DNA from: Acidimicrobiia bacterium
GTDB taxonomy: Bacteria > Actinomycetota > Acidimicrobiia > Acidimicrobiales > Iamiaceae
Reading direction: 5' to 3'
DNA: 6,360 nucleotides
Assembly: GCA_019247975.1 (NCBI GenBank)
Contig: JAFBAD010000023.1
Location: 1-6,360 of the forward strand
In this document: positions 1 to 6,357 of the stretch, one piece after another
Layout of the letters: the number at the start of each line of letters is the position of its first letter
Position numbering within the stretch: the stretch's first letter is position 1
Position numbers and translations under genes: made by a program
The notes under the pieces: generated by a model
Told to the model about the DNA's origin: nothing
Seen by the model: only the letters and a program-made list of their open reading frames with translations
Database searches by the model: none

Positions 1-1005
1 TGGAAGTTCGGTCTCGTGGTGAACGGCATGGGCGCCGTCGTCAGCCTCATCGTCGACGTCGTCATCGCCATCACGAAGTTCACGCACGGCGCCTGGGTGA
101 TCATCGCCCTCGTCCCGGTGATGGTCGTGTTCCTCGTGCGCCTCGCCCGCCAGTACGAGCTGGAGGCGCAGCAGCTCGAGCACGACGTGCCCGACGCGGT
201 CGCCGCGCCGATCATGCGCCGCCACGTGGTCCTCGTGTTCGTCGACCGGCTCGACCTCGCGGCGGCCCGGGCGATCCAGTACGGGCGGGTGGTGATGCCC
301 GACGAGCTGCGGGTGGTCCACTTCGCGATCGACCAGCACGCGGCCGACCAGCTGGCCGAGGAGTGGCTGGCCCACGGCACCTCGAACGTCCCGCTCGACC
401 TGGTCGAGTGCCCAGACCGGCGCATCACCCGCGCCGCGGTCGAGGCGGTGGCGCGCGAGCTGACCGACGGCCAGACCGAGGTCAGCGTCCTCCTCCCGGA
501 CCGCAAGTACCGGGGCGTCTGGCACCGCATCCTCCACGACCAGACCGCGGACGAGATCGTCCGCGAGGTCTCCCGGCTCCCGCACGCCAACGTGACCGCG
601 GTCCCGTTCCACCTCGACACCTCCCGGGCCGAACCGACCGAGATCACCGTCCCGGTCGCGGTGCCCGCGCCCGCGCCCGCCACGGTCGACGGGTCGTCGA
701 ACGGCAACGGCCGCGTCGACCCGGGAGCCGACGGGCACGTGCGGGCGATCGGTTCGGTCGGGTGGCGGCAGCACACCACCGTCGAGGGCCGCATACGGAC
801 CCTCCGGGTCCAACGGATGCGGGGCACCGCGACGCTCGAGTGCGTGCTCGAGGACGAGACGGGCGCGGCCTCGATCGTGTTCCTCGGGCGGACGCTGGTC
901 CCCGGGATCGAGGTCGGTGCGAGGGTGCGGGTGCGGGGCACGCTCGGCCAGCACCACGGCCGGCTGGCGATCCTCAACCCCGAGTACGAGCTGCTTCCTC
1001 GCTGA
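1..1005 (+). CDS. APC-superfamily permease (KimA/Rv2690c-like, probable K+ transporter) with C-terminal OB-fold; 5' end missing
   Basis: The reading frame is open from base 1 and ends at TGA 1003-1005, giving 334 visible residues; the N-terminal transport core lies outside the window. Visible are two membrane segments (about residues 10-25 and 30-46) joined by KFTHGAW, which I recall from KimA-type K+ transporters and the mycobacterial Rv2690c group. A cytosolic alpha/beta domain follows (about 73-208), with the family-like stretch VLLPDRKYRGVWHRILHDQT (163-182). In Bacillus KimA this domain binds c-di-AMP; binding here is not shown. A Pro/Ala/Gly-rich linker (about 211-254) leads to an OB-fold-like domain (255-334) with the pattern VEGRIR...LEDETGAASIVFLGR...VPGIEVGARVRVRGTLG...NPEYEL. 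That domain resembles the stand-alone actinobacterial OB-fold protein of the Rv2694c type. Location next to kdp genes supports a K+ role. The transport substrate is inferred; the permease family is fairly secure. Confidence 0.8.
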   Translation, partial: WKFGLVVNGMGAVVSLIVDVVIAITKFTHGAWVIIALVPVMVVFLVRLARQYELEAQQLEHDVPDAVAAPIMRRHVVLVFVDRLDLAAARAIQYGRVVMPDELRVVHFAIDQHAADQLAEEWLAHGTSNVPLDLVECPDRRITRAAVEAVARELTDGQTEVSVLLPDRKYRGVWHRILHDQTADEIVREVSRLPHANVTAVPFHLDTSRAEPTEITVPVAVPAPAPATVDGSSNGNGRVDPGADGHVRAIGSVGWRQHTTVEGRIRTLRVQRMRGTATLECVLEDETGAASIVFLGRTLVPGIEVGARVRVRGTLGQHHGRLAILNPEYELLPR

Positions 1006-1738
1006 CCGCTCCGTCGGGGACGGCGGGCGGGTCACCCGGCTCGAAGCGGTACCCCATGCCCGGCTCGGTGATGAGGTAGCGGGGCCGGCTCGGTTCCGGC
1101 TCGAGCTTGCGCCGCAGCTGGGCGAGGTACAGCCGCAGGTAGTTCGTCTCGGTGCTGTACTGCGGCCCCCACACCTCCTGCAGCAGCTGGCGCTGGCCGA
1201 CGAGCCGTCCCGGGCTGCGGACCAGCACCTCGAGGATGTGCCACTCGGTCGGCGTGAGGTGGATCTCCTCACCGTCCCGGCGCACCCGCTTGGCCACGAG
1301 GTCCACCTCGAAGTGGGCGGTCTCGATCATCGAGGGCGCGTCGCCGTCCACGGTCCGGCGCAGCGCGGCACGGACCCGCGCCAGCAGCTCGCCCATCGCG
1401 AACGGCTTGGTCACGTAGTCGTCCGCGCCTGCATCGAGCGCGGCGATCTTGGCCGCCTCGGCGTCGCGCGCCGACAGCACGATGATCGGGATGCGGCTCC
1501 ACCCCCGCAGGCCTTCGATGACCTCGACGCCGTCGATCCCGGGCAGCCCGAGATCGAGGAGCACGACGTCGGGGTGGTGCCGCGCCGCGAGGTCGAGCGC
1601 CTCCTCGCCGGAGCCGGCCGCGTCCACCTCGTAACCGCGGGCCTTGAGGTTGGCAGCCAGCGCTCGGCGGATCGGCCGCTCGTCGTCGACGACGAGGATG
1701 CGACCCTCCGACCGCTCGCCGGAGCCGTTGCCGCTCAC
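974..1738 (-). CDS. kdpE: KdpE, OmpR/PhoB-family response regulator of the Kdp K+ system
   Basis: This is a cytoplasmic transcription factor of 254 residues that receives phosphate from KdpD and activates the kdp structural operon. The receiver domain (about 13-125) has the acidic pair D18/D19, phospho-acceptor D62 in LLDLGLPGIDG, switch residue S89 and invariant K111 in TKPF. A winged-helix effector domain (about 140-232) carries LTPTEW, VWG and NYLRLYLAQLRRKLEPEPSR, followed by LITEPGMGYRF; this C-terminal signature is typical of KdpE rather than of other OmpR-like regulators. The start is GTG at 1736-1738, overlapping the kdpD stop as GTGA, with GGAG at 1744-1747 (minus strand) five bases upstream. 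A 22-residue tail after GYRF (233-254) is not part of the conserved fold, and its last ten residues plus the stop overlap the 3' end of the convergent permease gene. Confidence 0.96.
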   Translation of the reverse strand: MSGNGSGERSEGRILVVDDERPIRRALAANLKARGYEVDAAGSGEEALDLAARHHPDVVLLDLGLPGIDGVEVIEGLRGWSRIPIIVLSARDAEAAKIAALDAGADDYVTKPFAMGELLARVRAALRRTVDGDAPSMIETAHFEVDLVAKRVRRDGEEIHLTPTEWHILEVLVRSPGRLVGQRQLLQEVWGPQYSTETNYLRLYLAQLRRKLEPEPSRPRYLITEPGMGYRFEPGDPPAVPDGAVSEEAARTRG

Positions 1739-4269
1739 GCCGGCTCCGCCACGACCGGTGCGACCCGCGCGCGGAGCGGCAAGGTCATGACCATCGTCGT
1801 GCCCCCACCGGGCGTGTCGTCGGCCGACAGCTCACCGCCGACAGCCTCGACGAAGCCGCGAGCGACGGCCAGCCCGAGACCGACGCCGGCCCCGTTGGAG
1901 CGGTCGCCGAGCCGCTGGAACGGCTGGAAGATGCGCTCGCGGTCGACCACCGGCACCCCCGGACCGCGGTCGACCACCCGGATGTGGAGGTCGGAGCCGA
2001 CTGCGCCGGCCTCGATGCGGACCGGCGCGTCAGCCGGCGACCACGCGATCGCGTTGGCGATCAGGTTCACGAGGGCCCGCTCGACGAGGGCCGGGTCGGT
2101 GTCCACCCGGGGCAGGGTCTCGGGCACGTCCAGCTCGACGAGCCGGCGCCGGGCCACGTCGCCCAGGCTCTCGAGCGCGGCCGGCACGATCTCCTCGGCC
2201 CCGACGGCGAGGCGCCGCACCACCACCGCACCGGCCCGCAGGCGGCTCATGTCGAGGAGGTTCTCGACCAGACCGGTGAGCCGGTCGGTCTCCTCCACGA
2301 TCTCGGTCGCGAAGCTCTCGATCGCCTCGGGCGACCACTCGACGTCGGTGGCGAGCAGCGAGGACGCCGATGCCTTGATCGAGGCGAGCGGCGTCCGGAG
2401 GTCGTGGGAGACCGCGGCCAGCAGGGCGTTGCGCAGCTCGTCGGCCTGACCGAGCTGGTCGGCGATCTCGGCCTGCCGGGCGAGCCGCCGGGACGCGACC
2501 GCGGCGGCGAGCTGGTTGGCGAACGCCCGCATGATGTGGCGGTCCTCCGCGGGGATCGCGGCACCCCGGAGCGCGAGCACCAACCCGTCGCCGATCGTCA
2601 CGGTCTCGTCCCCGTCGGCCGGTGCAGCCGGAGGCTGGTCGCCGGCCGCCGCCTCGACCCGCCACACCGACGCACCCTCGCGCACGAGCACGCTCACCGA
2701 CGCCAGCTGGAACGTGTCGCGCAGGTGCTCGACGAGCGTCTTGAGCGGGTCGAGCTCCGCACCCGCCGCCGCCAGCCGGGCCAGCGTCTCGGCCTCGGCC
2801 CGTGAGCGGTTGGCCTCGCTCGAACGGCGCGCCACGAGCGACACGAACGTCGACACGACCACGCCCACCACGATGAAGACCGAGAGCGCGACCACGTTGT
2901 CGCGCTCGTTGATCGTCCACGTGTGCAACGGCGGGAAGAAGAACCAGTTCGCGTACAGCGACGAGCTGATGGCGGCGACGAGGGCCGGGCCGCCACCGCC
3001 GATCGCGGCCACGGCCACGACGACGAGGAGGAAGAGCAGCAGCACCGACGACAGCTCGAGCGCGTCCCGCTGCGGGGTGAGCACGATGGCGAGCGCCATC
3101 GGCGCGAGGACCGCGAGCACCCAGCCGAGGGCGCGCCGCCGGGGTGGAAGGGTGCTCCGCCGGGCCCGGAGGGCCGGCACGAGGTGGGTGTGCTCGCGGG
3201 CCGGCGTGCTGATCACGTGCACGTCGATGGCCCCTGCGCCGCGGAGCACCCGGTTGACGATGGAGCCGCCGATCAGCTCCGCGACCCGGGTCCGCCGCGA
3301 CGCGCCGAGCACCAGTTGGGTGGCACCCTCCGAGCGTGCTGCGTCGAGGAGCGCGCCGGCCACGTCCCCGCCGGACACCTCGAGGTAGCGGCCGCCCAGC
3401 TGCGCGAGCAGCGCACGGTGGCGGTCCAGGTGGCCCTCGGGGCCCGAGCGCACGCCGTCGTCGCTCCGCACGTGCACACCGACGAGATCGGACTGCGTGC
3501 GGGTGGCCATGCGGGCGGCCCGGCGGACCAGGTCGTCGCCACCCGGCGCGCCGGTCAGGGCGACCACGACCCGCTCCCGGGTCTCCCACGGCTGGTCGAT
3601 GCCGTGGCGGGCGCGGTACTCGGTGAGCGCCTCGTCGACGCGGTCGGCCACCCACAGCAGCGCGAGCTCGCGCAGCGCCGCGAGGTTGCCCACCCGGAAG
3701 TAGTTGCCGAGCGCCGCGTCGATCCGCTCGGCCGGATAGATGTTGCCGTGGGCCATGCGGCGGCGGACCGCCTCGGGCGTCATGTCGATCAGCTCGATCT
3801 GGTCGGCCGAGCGAACCCACGCATCGGGCACGGTCTCGGCCTGGCGGATGCCGGTGATCCCCTCGACGACGTCGTTCAGGCCTTCGAGGTGCTGGATGTT
3901 GACCGTCGAGATGACATCGATGCCCGCGCTGAGCAGCTCCTCGATGTCCTGCCAGCGCTTCTCGTTGCGACTGCCCGGCGCGTTCGTGTGCGCGAGCTCG
4001 TCGACCAGCACGACGCCGGGCTCGCGGGCCAGCACCGCGTCGATGTCCATCTCGTCGAGCGTCGTGCCCCGGTACTGGACGAGGCGGCGCGGGATGACGT
4101 CGAGGCCCTGCAGCTGCTCCAGGGTGTGGGCGCGACCGTGGGTCTCGACGACGCCGACGACCACGTCGGTGCCCCGGCTCAGCCGGCGGATGCCCTCGTT
4201 GAGCATCGCGTAGGTCTTGCCGACGCCTGGTGCTGCTCCGAGGTAGATGCGCAGGTCGCCGCGACCCAT
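1735..4269 (-). CDS. kdpD: KdpD, membrane sensor histidine kinase for K+ limitation
   Basis: This 844-residue membrane kinase is complete and near the usual family size (894 in E. coli). The order is: KdpD N-terminal domain (about 3-212) with Walker A GAAPGVGKT (11-19) and Walker B VVLVDE (86-91); a USP-like domain (about 232-354); four hydrophobic segments of the DUF4118 type (about 381-480); a GAF-like region (about 505-595); then the kinase core. Kinase motifs are H box SHDLRTPL with phospho-acceptor H622, N box around N739, G1 box DRGPG (767-771) and G2 box GAGVGLGL (793-800). All residues needed for autophosphorylation appear intact. ATG 4267-4269 lies ten residues before Walker A; the frame stays open upstream but I found no earlier start and no convincing Shine-Dalgarno. 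kdpE follows with a 4-bp overlap, so the pair is probably co-transcribed and translationally coupled. It is divergent from the kdpFA operon across a 123-bp control region. Confidence 0.97.
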   Translation of the reverse strand: MGRGDLRIYLGAAPGVGKTYAMLNEGIRRLSRGTDVVVGVVETHGRAHTLEQLQGLDVIPRRLVQYRGTTLDEMDIDAVLAREPGVVLVDELAHTNAPGSRNEKRWQDIEELLSAGIDVISTVNIQHLEGLNDVVEGITGIRQAETVPDAWVRSADQIELIDMTPEAVRRRMAHGNIYPAERIDAALGNYFRVGNLAALRELALLWVADRVDEALTEYRARHGIDQPWETRERVVVALTGAPGGDDLVRRAARMATRTQSDLVGVHVRSDDGVRSGPEGHLDRHRALLAQLGGRYLEVSGGDVAGALLDAARSEGATQLVLGASRRTRVAELIGGSIVNRVLRGAGAIDVHVISTPAREHTHLVPALRARRSTLPPRRRALGWVLAVLAPMALAIVLTPQRDALELSSVLLLFLLVVVAVAAIGGGGPALVAAISSSLYANWFFFPPLHTWTINERDNVVALSVFIVVGVVVSTFVSLVARRSSEANRSRAEAETLARLAAAGAELDPLKTLVEHLRDTFQLASVSVLVREGASVWRVEAAAGDQPPAAPADGDETVTIGDGLVLALRGAAIPAEDRHIMRAFANQLAAAVASRRLARQAEIADQLGQADELRNALLAAVSHDLRTPLASIKASASSLLATDVEWSPEAIESFATEIVEETDRLTGLVENLLDMSRLRAGAVVVRRLAVGAEEIVPAALESLGDVARRRLVELDVPETLPRVDTDPALVERALVNLIANAIAWSPADAPVRIEAGAVGSDLHIRVVDRGPGVPVVDRERIFQPFQRLGDRSNGAGVGLGLAVARGFVEAVGGELSADDTPGGGTTMVMTLPLRARVAPVVAEPA

Positions 4270-4302
4270 GCCACCAGTCTGAACCCGTCGGTCCGGCTCC
4301 GG

Positions 4303-4354
4303 CGTGAGGATGGCGTAAGGATCGCTGGTCGGAGCGTAGGGATCACGTCAGGCC
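4303..4354. promoter_or_regulatory. Four-copy direct-repeat cluster, candidate KdpE operator
   Basis: Four related 9-mers lie in the divergent region: CGTGAGGAT (4303-4311), CGTAAGGAT (4314-4322), CGTAGGGAT (4335-4343) and the weaker CGTCAGGCC (4346-4354). Starts are 11, 21 and 11 bp apart, so there are two pairs of tandem repeats, each pair on one helical turn. OmpR/PhoB-type regulators are known to bind tandem direct repeats at about 11-bp spacing, and kdpE is the adjacent regulator of that family. The assignment to KdpE is inference; the repeats themselves are directly visible. The cluster could serve the rightward small-protein-kdpFA operon, the leftward kdpDE operon, or both. Confidence 0.6.
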
Positions 4355-4356
4355 CG

Positions 4357-4385
4357 TTCCCCGGGTGCCACCCGAGGCGTACACC
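4357..4385 (+). promoter_or_regulatory. Possible promoter of the small-ORF-kdpF-kdpA operon
   Basis: A weak -35-like TTCCCC (4357-4362) and a -10-like TACACC (4380-4385) are separated by 17 bp. Neither matches a consensus well. The supporting point is geometry: the repeat cluster ends two bases before the -35-like element, as expected for an activator-dependent promoter, and a -10 ending at 4385 would place transcription start at about 4392-4393, at the GTG of the small gene. That would make a leaderless message, in keeping with the lack of a well-spaced Shine-Dalgarno there. A short imperfect dyad (CGGGT 4362-4366, ACCCG 4370-4374) lies inside the spacer. This is a hypothesis only. Confidence 0.3.
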
Positions 4386-4392
4386 GACCTCC

Positions 4393-4557
4393 GTGGCCGA
4401 CATCGCCTTCATCGCCATCACGATCGCCTTCTTCGTCCTGTGCGCAGGGGTCGTGCGCCTCTGCGACCGGGTCATCGGCCCGGACTCCGACCACGTGCTG
4501 GTCGACGACGAGCACGTCGACGCGACCGATGCCGAACCCGTGGGAGCGGCGCGATGA
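4393..4557 (+). CDS. Uncharacterised 54-residue single-pass membrane protein at the head of the kdp operon
   Basis: A GTG start gives 54 residues. Residues 3-21 form one hydrophobic helix (IAFIAITIAFFVLCAGVV), followed by RLCDRVIGPD and a strongly acidic tail with nine Asp/Glu between residues 25 and 54. This suggests an inner-membrane protein with one transmembrane helix and a soluble acidic C-terminus. Its TGA (4555-4557) overlaps the kdpF ATG as ATGA, so it should be translated from the same message and coupled to kdpF. The 54 codons also read as plausible protein in a frame different from kdpF, whereas the same bases in the kdpF frame give only Arg-rich junk. No start lies between the intergenic repeats and GTG 4393, and the nearest purine run (GAGG, 4374-4377) is too far for normal Shine-Dalgarno use. 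I recall similar short proteins before kdpF or kdpA elsewhere, but know of no assigned function. A role in Kdp assembly or regulation is inference. Confidence 0.75.
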   Translation: MADIAFIAITIAFFVLCAGVVRLCDRVIGPDSDHVLVDDEHVDATDAEPVGAAR

Positions 4558-4643
4558 CCGCCGACAACGTGGTCGGGCTGGTCATCGCGGTGCTCCTCAC
4601 CGCCTACCTGGTGCTCACCCTCGTGTTCCCGGAGCGCTTCTGA
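4554..4643 (+). CDS. kdpF: KdpF, small membrane subunit of the Kdp K+-ATPase
   Basis: The 29-residue product is the same length as E. coli KdpF. It is a single hydrophobic helix (about residues 5-24) ending in the family-typical LTLVFPERF. KdpF is known to stabilise the KdpFABC complex in the membrane and sits against KdpA. The ATG at 4554 has GGGAG (4542-4546) at seven bases. It overlaps the stop of the preceding small membrane gene by four bases, and its own TGA shares one base with the kdpA ATG (TGATG, 4641-4645). A longer in-frame reading from 4365 is possible, but the added residues are Arg-rich and unlike any KdpF, so the short form is preferred. Confidence 0.93.
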   Translation: MTADNVVGLVIAVLLTAYLVLTLVFPERF

Positions 4644-6352
4644 TGACCGCAGCCGGATGGGCGCAGCTCGCCGTCGTCATCGTCCTCGTCGGCCTCGGCA
4701 CCCGCGTCGTCGGGCCCTACCTGGCCGGCGTGTACGGGGAGGGTCGGGCGTGGGGAGACCGCGCGTTCTCACCGGTCGAGCGGGCCATCTACCGGCTCTG
4801 CGGCGTCGACGAGGAGCGGGAGCAGCGCTGGAACATCTACGCGCTGTCGCTCCTCGCCTTCAGCCTCTTCTCGGTCCTCGTCCTGTTCCTCATCGAGCGG
4901 GGGCAAGGTTCGCTGCCGCTGAACCCGACCCATGTCGGCGCGGTGCCGGTGCCGCTCGCGTGGAACACCGCGGTCAGCTTCGTGACCAACACGAACTGGC
5001 AGAACTACGGCGGCGAGTCGACGATGAGCCACCTCACGCAGATGGCCGGCCTCACCGTGCAGAACTTCGTGTCGCCGGTCGTCGGTCTCTGCGTGGTCGT
5101 CGCGCTGATCCGCGGCCTGGCCCGCCGCCGCGCCGGCACGGTCGGCAACTTCTGGGTCGACCTGGTACGCGGCACGGTCCGCGTGATGCTGCCGCTGGCG
5201 GTCATCGCCACGGTCGTGATGCTCAGCCAGGGCGTCATCCAGAACCTGCACGGCTTCACCCACGCGACGACCGTCGAGGGCGCGCACCAGGTGATCCCGG
5301 GCGGACCGTTCGCCAGCCAGGAGGCGATCAAGGAGCTCGGCACCAACGGCGGCGGCCAGCTCAACGCCAACTCGGCCCACCCGCTGCTCAACGTCAACGG
5401 CTTCACCAACCTCCTGCAGATCTTCCTCATCCTCTTGATCCCGTTCGCGCTCACGTACGCGTTCGGCCGGATGGTGAAGGACCAGAAGCAGGGCTGGGTG
5501 GTGTTCGCCGCGATGTTCGCCCTCTGGATCGGGTCGGTCGCCCTCGCCACCGGCATGGAGGTGCACGGCAGCGACAAGCTGAACCAGGTCGGCACCACCC
5601 AGGCGGTGACCGCTGACCAGGGCGGCGGGAACATGGAGGGCAAGGAGGTCCGCTTCGGCTCGGCCGGCTGCGGCCTCTTCGCGGCGAGCACGACCGGCAC
5701 CTCGACCGGCGCGGTGAACTGCGCGCACGACTCGATGACGCCGCTCGGCGGCATGGCGCCGCTCATCAACATGATGCTCGGCGAGGTCAGCCCCGGCGGG
5801 GTCGGAGCCGGCCTGTACGGCATGTTGATCTTCGCCCTGCTGGCCGTGTTCATCGCCGGCCTCATGGTCGGCCGGACGCCCGAGTACCTCGGCAAGAAGA
5901 TCCAGGCCGCCGAGATGAAGCTCGTCGTGCTCTCCATCCTGGCGGTGCCCGTCGCCGTGCTCGGCTTCACCGCGGCCTCGGTGCTGCTCCGCACGGCCAA
6001 GGCGTCGATCCTCAACCCCGGCTCCCACGGTCTGAGCGAGGTCGCCTACGCCTTCACGTCGTCGGCCAACAACAACGGCAGCGCCTTCGGCGGGCTCACC
6101 GGCGCGACGAACTGGTACAACACGACGCTCGGTCTGTCGATGCTCGTCGGCCGGTTCCTGCTGATCATCCCGGCGCTGGCGATCGCCGGATCACTGGTCC
6201 GCAAGCAGAAGGTGCCCGCGTCGTCCGGCACGTTCCCGACCGGGACCCCCCTCTTCGGCGGCCTGCTCTTCGGCGTCGTGATCATCGTCGTCGGGCTGAC
6301 CTACTTCCCCGTCCTCGCGCTCGGTCCCGTGCTCGAGCACCTCGGCGCCTAG
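4643..6352 (+). CDS. kdpA: KdpA, K+-channel-like subunit of the KdpFABC P-type ATPase
   Basis: This 569-residue polytopic membrane protein (E. coli 557) selects and binds K+ for the ATP-driven KdpFABC pump. The four pore-loop regions of the channel-like fold are recognisable: VTNTNWQ (114-120), GTNGGGQLNANSAHP (233-247), STTGTSTGAV (349-358) and SSANNNGSAF (473-482). Other family blocks are QMAGLTVQNF, NMEGKEVRFG, GEVSPGGVGAGLYGM, VGRTPEYLGKK, MAIAGSL-like LAIAGSLVRKQK and the terminal ALGPVLEHL. ATG 4643 has GGAG (4631-4634) at eight bases, overlaps kdpF by one base, and gives an N-terminus that aligns with known KdpA. The second loop has Gln-Leu (239-240) where the homologues I remember have an aromatic pair. 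TAG 6350-6352 leads straight into a purine-rich ribosome site for the next gene, expected to be kdpB. Confidence 0.97.
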   Translation: MTAAGWAQLAVVIVLVGLGTRVVGPYLAGVYGEGRAWGDRAFSPVERAIYRLCGVDEEREQRWNIYALSLLAFSLFSVLVLFLIERGQGSLPLNPTHVGAVPVPLAWNTAVSFVTNTNWQNYGGESTMSHLTQMAGLTVQNFVSPVVGLCVVVALIRGLARRRAGTVGNFWVDLVRGTVRVMLPLAVIATVVMLSQGVIQNLHGFTHATTVEGAHQVIPGGPFASQEAIKELGTNGGGQLNANSAHPLLNVNGFTNLLQIFLILLIPFALTYAFGRMVKDQKQGWVVFAAMFALWIGSVALATGMEVHGSDKLNQVGTTQAVTADQGGGNMEGKEVRFGSAGCGLFAASTTGTSTGAVNCAHDSMTPLGGMAPLINMMLGEVSPGGVGAGLYGMLIFALLAVFIAGLMVGRTPEYLGKKIQAAEMKLVVLSILAVPVAVLGFTAASVLLRTAKASILNPGSHGLSEVAYAFTSSANNNGSAFGGLTGATNWYNTTLGLSMLVGRFLLIIPALAIAGSLVRKQKVPASSGTFPTGTPLFGGLLFGVVIIVVGLTYFPVLALGPVLEHLGA

Positions 6353-6357
6353 GAGAG
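6352..6357 (+). promoter_or_regulatory. Shine-Dalgarno sequence for the next gene (expected kdpB)
   Basis: GGAGAG starts at the last base of the kdpA stop codon and is followed by CAG at the window edge. In all kdp operons known to me kdpB follows kdpA, so this is most simply its ribosome binding site, with the start codon a few bases outside the window. It indicates tight continuation of the operon with no terminator after kdpA. Confidence 0.6.

Noticed and set aside
917..2449. A 510-codon plus-strand open frame opposite kdpE and kdpD.
   Set aside because: It is antisense to two clear genes, rich in Arg/Ser/Ala/Pro, and shows no recognisable fold. Long antisense frames are expected at this GC content.
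4362..4374. A 5-bp dyad with a 3-base loop (CGGGT/ACCCG) considered as a terminator or operator.
   Set aside because: It is too short, has no T-run, and such dyads arise often by chance in GC-rich DNA.
2923..4392. Long plus-strand open frame antisense to kdpD that continues into the small membrane gene.
   Set aside because: The part over kdpD is a mirror of kdpD codon bias with His/Arg/Asp-rich low-complexity protein. Only the final 54 codons, beyond kdpD, look like a real protein.
4365..4553. An N-terminal extension of KdpF from an upstream GTG.
   Set aside because: The extra residues are Arg-rich and overlap the small membrane gene in another frame. KdpF proteins are about 29 residues and a good Shine-Dalgarno precedes ATG 4554.
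4529..4642. An N-terminal extension of KdpA from an upstream start.
   Set aside because: The added residues come from the out-of-frame kdpF region, and the KdpA family N-terminus aligns with ATG 4643, which has its own Shine-Dalgarno.
4769..6028. A 419-codon minus-strand open frame opposite kdpA.
   Set aside because: The product is charged, repetitive and His/Glu/Arg-rich, with no domain. It is a shadow of the highly biased kdpA codons.
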